Below are positions 37,191 through 44,120 of a stretch of DNA of 64,000 bases, piece after piece; within the stretch, counting starts at the first letter, position 1, and each line of letters starts with the position of its first letter. The DNA is from Albirhodobacter sp042466415 (GTDB lineage: Bacteria > Pseudomonadota > Alphaproteobacteria > Rhodobacterales > Rhodobacteraceae). The stretch lies in the NCBI RefSeq assembly GCF_042466415.1, contig NZ_JAXHCH010000002.1:930001-994000 (forward strand). The letters run 5' to 3'. A program made the translations under genes and the position numbers. The notes beneath the pieces were generated by a model. It ran no database searches. It was not told the origin of the DNA and saw only the letters and a list, made by a program, of their open reading frames with translations.

Positions 37191-38840
37191 TTAAAGTTCT
37201 ACACCGGCCTTGTTAAGCGCCGCCCACAACATGGCGTCACGCCCATAGATATCGCGGCGATATTCCATACGGCCCGAGACCGAGGGATAAGCCGTGAAGT
37301 AAACGATATGCACGGGCACTTTTTGTTCAAGCTTTACAGTTGTTTCGCGGCCGCTGTTCAACCAAGTCGTGAAGTCCTTTTCCGGCGTATCACTTTGTTT
37401 TCCAAGCAGAGCATAAGCAAACTCAAACGGCTTTTGCACACGAACGCAGCCATGTGAAAACGCCCGAACCTCTTTCGTAAACAGCGATTTCGACGGCGTA
37501 TCATGGAGGTAGATGTTATACTTGTTCGGGAACAGGAACTTCACCAGCCCCAGCGCATTCCCATCGCTCGGCGGTTGTTTCATGACATAGGGAAATGTGC
37601 GCGCGCTGTACTGCGCGAAATTGATGTTGCCGCGCGAGACTTCCCGTCCCTTGCTGTCGTAAATTTTCAAATGCCCCGCCGCATTTGCGTTGCGCTGCAT
37701 CATCGGCAGGTATTCTTTCACCGTGATCGACCGCGGGATATGCCACGTCGGATTAATCACCATGACTTCCATCTCGTCGGAGAACTCGGGCGTTTTGCGG
37801 TCACCTTGGTTTTGCCCAATGACCGTCACGCTCTCAAACGACATCTTGTGATCGTCAAAAATACGGACATTGAAGTCAGGCAAGTTCACCCAAATGTAGC
37901 GCCCCTCCATCTGCGCGCCGTTCATCCAGCGCAGGCGCTCCATCGCGACCAAAACCGATTGCAGTCGCTCTTGCGGCCCCACATTCAGGGCCTGCAACGT
38001 GCTCTCGCCCGCGATCCCGTCGGATGTAAGCCCCATATCAATCTGAAACTGTTGCACCGCGCTTTGCACTTCGCCGCTATATTCCGCCGTGGCCGAACGG
38101 CCCAAATATCCCAGCGCCTGCAACCGGTTACGCAGCGCAACGACGGCCTTCCCTTGCGCCCCGGGCGCAAGTTTTCCGAGCGGAACCTCCGGCCCCCAAC
38201 CGCCGCGCGCGATAACATCCTCAAGCTGCATCTTGCTATTTTGAAGCTGGGCATATTGCGGTGTTTGTGGCCCCAAGCTCGCGAGGAACCGCGCAGGATC
38301 AGCCCCCGCCAACCCCGTCATCAACTCGCCATGATCGCGCGGCGTGATTTCACGCACGATCGTCGGATCAACTTTCGCGGGCGTTAAAACGCCCGAGCTC
38401 AAATCCTGCGCGTAGGCAAGATAGGCCAGCGACATCTGCGCCTCGAGTTTACCGCGACCGCGTTCCGAATTAACGGCGGCGAATTGCGCCCGCAGGCCCT
38501 CGGCATCATAGCGCGACAGCGGCAAGCCATGATCGCCCGCGCGGTCAAGCGCCGTGAAGAAAGCCGCACGACGATCGGCGGCCTCTGCAGTCGTCCAAAT
38601 CGGTTGGTAATCCCGCGCGGCGTAGAAATCGGCCAGCGCCGTATCCACCGCGGCGGCCTCGGCAATCGCTTGCTTGAAACCTGAAATCGTCGCAACCTGT
38701 GTCTGCGACGTTTGCACAGGCCCCACACCGGTTTGCGCCAACGCGGCGGTATTGATCCCCGTGGTTCCCAATAAGGCCGCCAGACCGCCAACGATCATAC
38801 CGCGTCCAAATGTGGCGATGCGCCCGTGTCCAATGCCCAT
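37191..38840 (-). CDS. L,D-transpeptidase, YcbB/LdtD type
   Basis: A 549-residue envelope enzyme that forms 3-3 cross-links in peptidoglycan. It has an N-terminal signal or anchor (about 1-36), a scaffold domain, a peptidoglycan-binding domain near residues 225-290 (LQALGYLGRSATAEYSG), and a YkuD catalytic domain whose nucleophile lies in SHGCVRVQKPFEFA. ATG at 38840 after GGGGCTT starts the signal peptide; the 50-residue upstream extension is charged and has no family support. A divergent DUF882 (YcbK-like) gene lies next to it, as ycbB and ycbK do in E. coli. Confidence 0.88.
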   Translation of the reverse strand: MGIGHGRIATFGRGMIVGGLAALLGTTGINTAALAQTGVGPVQTSQTQVATISGFKQAIAEAAAVDTALADFYAARDYQPIWTTAEAADRRAAFFTALDRAGDHGLPLSRYDAEGLRAQFAAVNSERGRGKLEAQMSLAYLAYAQDLSSGVLTPAKVDPTIVREITPRDHGELMTGLAGADPARFLASLGPQTPQYAQLQNSKMQLEDVIARGGWGPEVPLGKLAPGAQGKAVVALRNRLQALGYLGRSATAEYSGEVQSAVQQFQIDMGLTSDGIAGESTLQALNVGPQERLQSVLVAMERLRWMNGAQMEGRYIWVNLPDFNVRIFDDHKMSFESVTVIGQNQGDRKTPEFSDEMEVMVINPTWHIPRSITVKEYLPMMQRNANAAGHLKIYDSKGREVSRGNINFAQYSARTFPYVMKQPPSDGNALGLVKFLFPNKYNIYLHDTPSKSLFTKEVRAFSHGCVRVQKPFEFAYALLGKQSDTPEKDFTTWLNSGRETTVKLEQKVPVHIVYFTAYPSVSGRMEYRRDIYGRDAMLWAALNKAGVEL

Positions 38841-39172
38841 AACAAGCCCCAAATCTATAAAAAAGTTAACACAAGTTATCTTGAGTTTTTCAGTGAAGTC
38901 TATGCCGCGACGGGCCCTGTGGCCCTTTCGGCAGATCTTGTGGCCATGATGTCGCGCAACGCTAATCTTTGCGGCAGAGTTGCAACACATAGACGTGGTG
39001 CGCAGATTCTTGCCGATATTTTTGATCGCCGCGACATGGGTGCGAATCCGCAGTTGGCCTGCTAGCGCTTTCGTGTCATAAAGTTACCTAGTTGCGCGGT
39101 TAATGAATTCCCAAGCCGTATCGTAAAATCGGCGCGTTCAAATCGACAGACAGAGCAGGACAGGCATCTGAC
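38841..39172. other. Intergenic region between divergent envelope genes
   Basis: This 332-base gap should hold both promoters. Only a short hairpin, GGGCC-CTGT-GGCCC at 38912-38925, stands out. No gene, known operator or repeat was recognised. Confidence 0.5.
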
Positions 39173-39733
39173 ATGACAACACCCTCCATGACACGGCGCG
39201 GACTTCTCGGTGCTTTCGCAGCAACCATGGTCGCCGCAGCCCCCACAGCCTCCAACGCCTTCGGCATTTTACGCGGCGCAGGCGACATCCGCCGCATCCG
39301 CATGTATTCCGGCCGGACGGGCGAAAGCATCGATACGGTTTACTGGATCGAGGGGAAATATATCCCCGATGCGCTGAAAGAGATTAATCACTTCATGCGC
39401 GATTGGCGGAATAACAAAGTGATCAACTATGACGTCCGCAATATCGACATCGCCGCCGCTGCGCATAATCTGATGGATGTTAACGAACCCTATATGATGC
39501 TTTCTGGCTACCGTTCGCCTGAAACCAACGCGATGCTCCGCTCGCGCTCGAGCGGCGTTGCCAAGCACTCGCTGCACATGGTCGGCCAAGCTGCCGATCT
39601 TCGCCTCAAGTCGCGCTCCGTCGGGCAGATGTTCAAGGCGGCTCAAACTTGCAACGCGGGCGGTGTAGGAAAATACAACCGGTCCAACTTTGTGCATATG
39701 GATTGCGGCCCGGTCCGTCACTGGAACGGCTAA
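39173..39733 (+). CDS. DUF882/YcbK-family peptidase M15-like protein
   Basis: A 186-residue protein with a twin-arginine signal (SMTRRGLLGAFAATMVAAAP), so export in folded form is likely. The mature domain is a metallo-carboxypeptidase-like fold of the peptidase M15 group: YRSPETNAML, SLHMVGQAADLRL with the zinc-binding His and Asp, and FVHMDCGPVRHW with the second His. It may trim peptidoglycan peptides. It lies divergent from the L,D-transpeptidase, an arrangement that recalls E. coli ycbB-ycbK and suggests shared cell-wall work. Confidence 0.85.
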   Translation: MTTPSMTRRGLLGAFAATMVAAAPTASNAFGILRGAGDIRRIRMYSGRTGESIDTVYWIEGKYIPDALKEINHFMRDWRNNKVINYDVRNIDIAAAAHNLMDVNEPYMMLSGYRSPETNAMLRSRSSGVAKHSLHMVGQAADLRLKSRSVGQMFKAAQTCNAGGVGKYNRSNFVHMDCGPVRHWNG

Positions 39734-39749
39734 AACGCAAGACTGTTTG

Positions 39750-39815
39750 AAAAAGCCCGCGCGATGATCTGGTGTGACATGCCTGTCCCGATCAGATCAT
39801 CGCGCGGGCTTTTTT
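39750..39815. terminator. Long bidirectional terminator
   Basis: A perfect 17-base stem, 39754-39770 with 39794-39810, encloses a 23-base loop and has A and T runs outside both arms. It ends the DUF882 gene and the convergent histidine kinase. Confidence 0.88.
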
Positions 39816-39819
39816 GTAT

Positions 39820-41157
39820 CTACGCGCAAGGCTCGAGAACCAGTTTGGGGAATTTAACGGTAAACGTGGTCCCTCGCCCGATCGCACTCGTGTAACCGAT
39901 CGTCGCCCCGTGGGCTTTTAAGATTTTTTGGCAGATATAAAGCCCGATCCCCGATCCGCCATGCGCGCGCGTTGCAGAGCCGTCGACCTGTGAAAACAAA
40001 CCGAAAACTTTATCCTCCGACTCGTCCGGAATGCCTTCACCGTCGTCGATGACATCCACCTGCACACCGTCATCCGAACGGGTCAGTTGCACATTGATAT
40101 GCCCGCCCACTTTCGAATATTTCACAGCATTCGAAAGCAAATTTGCCATGACACGTTCGAGCTGCTTGCGATCCCCCTTCACGCAACAGGGCGAAGCCTC
40201 ATCCGTTACCGTAAGCGAAATATCCCGCCCCGCAGCAAGGGCCTCAAAATTTTCCGTGGCGGCGCGGCTCAAATCTCCCAGATCGACACCTTGCGTTTTA
40301 GAGGATGGACGCTCCTCCGCGGTGGCCGTTTGCAACAGCAAGATTTCGTCGATCATCGTATGCAGGCGCTCGGCATTATCCATCGCGATCGCAATCATAC
40401 GTTTGGCGCTATCGCCCGACGCGGGATCGACACCGCCGTTCAGCAAACTCAATGCCCCCTTGATGGAGGTGAGCGGCGTGCGCAATTCATGTGTGATCGT
40501 GGCGAGAAATTCGCTCTTTGCCGCTTCCGCCGAGGCCGTGCGCGCCATAGAGTTTTGCAAGTGGGCGTTCATCTCGATCACGTCATCCGCGAGACGCGAC
40601 GCCTCTCGCGACGCATCCCGCAACTCAAGTTTTTCGCGATGAGAAACGAGCAGAGCTGCAATCGCCTTGCCGATTTTCTTCAGGCTGGCCTTGACAGGTT
40701 CCGGATAGGTTTGGGGCTTGGTATCAATCACACAAAGCGCCCCCAACCGCATATCGGGCGCCGGCTCGAGCACAGTCCCGAAATACGCGCGAATGCTGGG
40801 CCACCCGAGCACAAGCGGGTTGTTGGAGAAGCGAGTGTCCAGCAAAGCATCCTAAATCTCGAACTGCTCGGCCCCCATGATCGCATGGGCACAAAACGAG
40901 TTCTCGCGGTCGGATCGCCTCAAGTCACCAAGCCCAACACTTGCGAGCAAGGCCTGATCTTGCTCATCTATCAAACTGACAAGCGCGATTGGCGCCCCGG
41001 AGATATCCGAAGCGAGTTCGCAAAGGCCTTGGATCTCCTCAAACACATCAGTCGGACCAACGCGCAGACCTTTTACGAAAGCCAGCCTTTCAGGCTCATT
41101 AAACGGAATTGGGGCACCCAAAAAACCATCTCTCCTAATGTGGAAGACGCCCGGCAA
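39820..41157 (-). pseudogene. GAF-domain histidine kinase broken by an in-frame amber codon
   Basis: Two frames that are one gene. The upstream part (101 residues) is the first two-thirds of a GAF domain (IALVSLIDEQDQALLASVGL, SFCAHAIMGAEQFEI). A TAG at 40852-40854 stops it, and the same frame continues at once with DALLDTRFSNNPLV, the rest of the GAF domain, then a HisKA domain (ATITHELRTPLTSIKGAL) and HATPase_c (NLLSNAVKY, DDGEGIPDE). A single C-to-T change would turn CAG into TAG. The rest of the gene is undamaged. Start codon is TTG: 41157, or 41121 which follows AGGAGA. A true recent pseudogene, readthrough, reinitiation at a downstream TTG, or a sequencing error are all possible. Confidence 0.75.
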
Positions 41158-41569
41158 GGGCCGAGCGTAAGGTCTCGCGATTAAAGTGACGAAAACTCAA
41201 CTCATGATTGTATATGATAGCGCCACCACGTCAACCGCTCCCCCAACGGAATGCGGTATTATCACTTCGATGTGACAAAAAGAATAAAATTAGGGCACGG
41301 TGGCCCGAGGTATTTTGATACCACGCGAGACAAGCGCCGCACGAGCGGGCGCGAGACGACTACATAGGGAGTTGTCGACTTGCGAGGTGCTCCCCCCAGC
41401 GCATTTCAGACAAGCGTCGTAGAGAAATGAACATTTGGAGACATGCCGCGAATAGCTCGGTCGGATCGGCAACCGCGTTGAATGGATTTAAACTGCGCTA
41501 CAATTTATGGGTAAAGCTTCTTTGACTTCGGAGATTGCAGAGACGTTGACCGTGTCCGGTAGGTCCACA

Positions 41570-41764
41570 CTAGGTGTTCCCCCCCTCAATCTTCGCCACC
41601 GCCAGCACCGTCCCCACAGGCCACAGCCGCTTGATCACATCGGGCACGCTGGCCTTGGCGTAGTTGACCGCCCCCGCGACCATCGCCCCCTGATTGACGC
41701 CAGTCGTCCGCCCGTAACGTGCGATCGCGAGCATGGCGCCGGTGGGTAGCGCCGATTGCAGCAC
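41570..41764 (-). pseudogene. Second copy of the short phage-like gene, altered 5' end
   Basis: This minus-strand frame repeats the core of the 73-residue gene at 42711-42932 (TGVNQGAMVAGAVNYAKASV, IKRLWPVGTVLAVAKIEGG) but lacks its start. The frame is preceded instead by unrelated codons reading EFDGGACGVLQSALPTGA and can only start at a GTG. It looks like a truncated or fused duplicate. Confidence 0.45.
41583..41740. repeat. 158-base direct repeat, copy A
   Basis: Aligns without gaps to 42745-42902 with about ten differences (roughly 94% identity by eye). The two copies are in the same orientation, 1,162 bases apart, and flank the hydrolase gene. Confidence 0.9.
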
Positions 41765-41815
41765 GCCGCAGGCACCGCCATCGAACTCCGCCCCTGTCGG
41801 GGCTTCGGCCCAATC

Positions 41816-42643
41816 TCAAGATTGGCTAACGCATAATACCTCGTCAGGCGTCCCCGTATCTTGATCGAATGCTATAAGCCGAGCAACTGAGGCCGCGTAG
41901 CTCTCTTCGGAATTGATACAGGGAGAGCCATGAGCTTGCTGCGCGGATACTAATAACGTGAAGTTTCGCTTAGCAATTTTTGCTACCCGCTGAATGGAAG
42001 AGAACGGTACGTGAGCATCTGAAGGGTTATGCAACGCCAACACCCGAGTGCCGGTATCTCTCCAAAAGGACGGATAGGCAAACCCGCCCGAGAATACAAA
42101 AGCCGAACGAATTTTAGGCAGGCTTTTTTCTAATTTTTCATACAGCATCAAAGTATTTAGCACTGAGATACCGCCGGCAGAAGACCCCGCCAGAATATGG
42201 GATCCACTTAGATTAAATTCGGATTCCCGAGTACTGAGCCACGAATAGAAATTACATACATCCTCGACCACGGCAATAGGTCGCCGGCGTCGAAAGCTCT
42301 CTTGCATCTCTTCGCCGGAAAGTTCTGCGTCTTCAATGAGTTTAGGCAATAGCCTCCGCGAAGCAAGTGCCAAAACAGCGGGAGGGCGAGCCAACCGATA
42401 GTCGAGAAAGGCACACGCGTATCCCTGCTTAACAAACGCGTCAGCTATCAACGCATGCTTTCGATTACGGCGGGTTCCTGTACGGAAGCCTCCAGCATGC
42501 AACCAAGTGACTAACGGCCACGGACCCTTAGCATTTTTGGGAAGATAAAAATCTACATGAAGTTCTACCGGACCGCGTTTAGTTCCAGGAGATGCATATA
42601 TGTGAGTAGATTTAACAAAATCTCCTGATGAGAATTCTTTCAT
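41816..42643 (-). CDS. Alpha/beta hydrolase (esterase-like), probable acquired cargo
   Basis: A 275-residue hydrolase of the carboxylesterase/BD-FAE type. The oxyanion region reads WLHAGGFRTGTRRN, the nucleophile elbow GSSAGGIS (G-X-S-X-G), the acid ALHNPSDAHVPF and the histidine QQAHGSP. No signal peptide; cytoplasmic. The DNA is clearly richer in A and T than its neighbours, and codon use differs, so horizontal origin is likely. It lies between the two copies of a 158-base repeat. The substrate is unknown; small acyl esters or carbohydrate esters are plausible from the family. Confidence 0.82.
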   Translation of the reverse strand: MKEFSSGDFVKSTHIYASPGTKRGPVELHVDFYLPKNAKGPWPLVTWLHAGGFRTGTRRNRKHALIADAFVKQGYACAFLDYRLARPPAVLALASRRLLPKLIEDAELSGEEMQESFRRRRPIAVVEDVCNFYSWLSTRESEFNLSGSHILAGSSAGGISVLNTLMLYEKLEKSLPKIRSAFVFSGGFAYPSFWRDTGTRVLALHNPSDAHVPFSSIQRVAKIAKRNFTLLVSAQQAHGSPCINSEESYAASVARLIAFDQDTGTPDEVLCVSQS

Positions 42644-42710
42644 ATTAAGTCTCGTACATTTAGAAATTAGGTATAAATCAGTGATGAAATCTCATCAGAT
42701 ATCAGGTGTT

Positions 42711-42932
42711 TTAATTAAATTTACTAGTCACTAAATTGCCCCCTCCCTCAATCTTCGCCACCGCCAGCACCGTCCCCACAGGCCACAGCCGCTTGATCGC
42801 ATCGGGCACACTTGCCTTGGCGTAGTTGACCGCCTCCGCGACCATCGCCCCCTGATTGACGCCAGTCGTCCACCCGCAGCGCGCGATCTCGAACATGGCG
42901 CCGTCGATCAGCGCCGTGATGATATCAAGCAT
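42711..42932 (-). CDS. Short phage-like protein, 73 residues
   Basis: Unrecognised. It starts at an ATG preceded by GAGAGGATAAACC, four bases after the preceding frame ends, so the two look like an operon. Product: MLDIITALIDGAMFEIARCG, TGVNQGAMVAEAVNYAKAS, IKRLWPVGTVLAVAKIEGG and a short tail. Mildly hydrophobic segments at both ends. Its middle is duplicated at 41583-41740. A small phage structural or lysis protein is conceivable but not shown. Confidence 0.5.
   Translation of the reverse strand: MLDIITALIDGAMFEIARCGWTTGVNQGAMVAEAVNYAKASVPDAIKRLWPVGTVLAVAKIEGGGNLVTSKFN
42745..42902. repeat. 158-base direct repeat, copy B
   Basis: The partner of 41583-41740. This copy lies inside a complete gene with a good ribosome site, so it is probably the ancestral copy. 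Confidence 0.9.
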
Positions 42933-42935
42933 GGT

Positions 42936-43154
42936 TTATCCTCTCAAAATGCAGAACACGCCGAAAAGCGCGGCCCACCATGGGCGCGGGGATGTGAGGG
43001 ATGAGGTGATGATCGGCGTTTGCTCCGCGACCTTGGTCGCAGGCGCGGCAGACTTAGCCTTATGAGCCGGGTGCAATGCAGCGCGGGTTAACGTCCCTGC
43101 GATCCCGAGCCCCGCGCCACTCCGGTCGCTGAAACGCATCGGGTGTCGCCTCAA
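42936..43154 (-). CDS. Short phage-like protein with C-terminal hydrophobic end
   Basis: A 72-residue frame, or 67 from the inner ATG (MRFSDRSGAGLG). The C-terminus SPRPWWAALFGVFCILRG is a Trp-rich hydrophobic helix of the kind seen in small phage membrane proteins such as holins. It ends four bases before the 73-residue gene. No family is recognised, and other frames overlap here, so its reality rests on the operon-like spacing. Confidence 0.35.
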   Translation of the reverse strand: MRRHPMRFSDRSGAGLGIAGTLTRAALHPAHKAKSAAPATKVAEQTPIITSSLTSPRPWWAALFGVFCILRG

Positions 43155-43288
43155 AGTCCGGCGCGTCGGGAAAAAGGCCGAGACCCCATTTCGTCAGCGC
43201 GCGTTGACGGTCTGCCCCCGCCACCCATCATGGCGGTCGCGAAACTCGAACCCGCCGCGCGCGAAGCTAAAAGCGAAGGCCGAGACCA

Positions 43289-43447
43289 ATGACCGCCCGC
43301 CCGATCCGTGGCATTGCCGCCCGCTGCGTCCGCGCCGAGGGCATGCTGCGAGCCGAGATTGACGCCCGCGAGGCGCTTGAGGTCGAGAATCGTGCGCTGC
43401 GCGCCAAATTCGCCGCCGTGCTTGGCCCCAAGCGGGAGGTCGCGTGA
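43289..43447 (+). CDS. Small coiled protein, 52 residues
   Basis: Plus-strand frame beginning MTARPIRGIAARCVRAEGML with a helix EIDAREALEVENRALRAKFA, likely a short coiled coil. A GAAGG lies upstream, and the start overlaps a preceding open frame in ATGA fashion; an ATG of a seven-codon remnant overlaps its stop. It resembles tiny early-region phage genes in size and packing only. No family recognised. Confidence 0.4.
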   Translation: MTARPIRGIAARCVRAEGMLRAEIDAREALEVENRALRAKFAAVLGPKREVA

Positions 43448-43538
43448 TGGCGCGAGATATCCGGCACTGAGCGAGCATCCCCTTGATTGCAGTCCCGTGG
43501 ACAGTGGGCGCTTATTGCATTTTCAAGGAGTGGCGCTA

Positions 43539-43685
43539 TTGGCCAACGGTAACGAAGGCCGCTTCGCCCGCATTGTAGAAGACCACACACCGCCCGATCC
43601 AAGGCGTTGGCCTTCCGGTTGGTGGCTCATTCCCGCCTTCATCATCGGCGCGGTGCTCTGGATTGAAATTTTCATGCTGACGTGA
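43539..43685 (+). CDS. Small membrane protein, 48 residues, TTG start
   Basis: TTG at 43539 follows AAGGAG at good spacing. The product is a charged N-terminus (ANGNEGRFARIVEDHTPPDP) followed by one clear membrane helix (GWWLIPAFIIGAVLWIEIF). Its 3' end overlaps the integrase remnant. Function unknown; island gene. Confidence 0.45.
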   Translation: MANGNEGRFARIVEDHTPPDPRRWPSGWWLIPAFIIGAVLWIEIFMLT

Positions 43686-43857
43686 CGCCGCACACGCTCA
43701 ACACACAGCAATCACTTGGGCGTTGCGAAAAAGCGCGTCAATCTGGGATGCGGCCGGCTATTTTGGCACCAGCCCTCAGACGATCGAGAAGACTTACGGG
43801 CATCACAGTCCCAACCACCAACAGGCCGCACGCGCCGCAATCGCTCGCCGCGCCTGA
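43667..43857 (+). pseudogene. C-terminal remnant of a tyrosine integrase
   Basis: Read in two frames, the stretch gives ADVTPHTL, then after a two-base remnant at 43700-43701, HTAITWALRKSASIWDAAGY, FGTSPQTIEKTYGHH and SPNHQQAARAA up to a stop. These are box II (HTLRHTAxTW) and the tyrosine box (Y in EKTYGHH) of phage-type integrases. The catalytic arginine codon of HTLRH is the one destroyed by the frameshift, and the catalytic core upstream is missing. It lies 61 bases from the tRNA 3' end, the usual place for an integrase. Confidence 0.75.
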
Positions 43858-43918
43858 TATTTCAGGACTTAAAACGGACTTCTGCCAAAATAAAAAACGC
43901 GTAACATGTTGGGAAGAT

Positions 43919-43995
<77 letters not shown>

Positions 43996-44120
43996 CGTGA
44001 GGCGGATATAGACGAGGGGCGCGGGCGCTGCAACGGGCAATTGCGTGCGACGGGGTTTTTCGCGCGCCAAAAGATCTCCGCGCACAGCGACGCTATGGAA
44101 GCCGACGAATTCTCGCCCTC

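Larger units (their letters stand above)
41158..43918. mobile_element. Decayed integrative element or prophage remnant at tRNA-Arg
   Basis: The block between the broken kinase and the 3' end of tRNA-Arg has lower gene density, small phage-like genes on both strands, an AT-rich cargo gene, a duplicated segment, and a tyrosine-integrase fragment next to the tRNA. Elements that insert in tRNA genes lie on the 3' side, exactly as here. No second copy of the tRNA 3' end (att site) was found at the other border, so the outer limit near 41.2 kb is a guess. The first 425 bases (41158-41582) hold nothing recognised. Confidence 0.6.

Noticed and set aside
41158..41600. Second att copy of the tRNA-Arg 3' end
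   Set aside because: No match longer than a few bases to the GCGCACCCGAC/TTCGAACC region was found by eye at the far border.
43308..43685. 125-codon plus-strand frame ending in a membrane helix
   Set aside because: Only the last 48 codons look like protein and have a ribosome site (TTG 43539); the first part runs out of frame through another likely gene.
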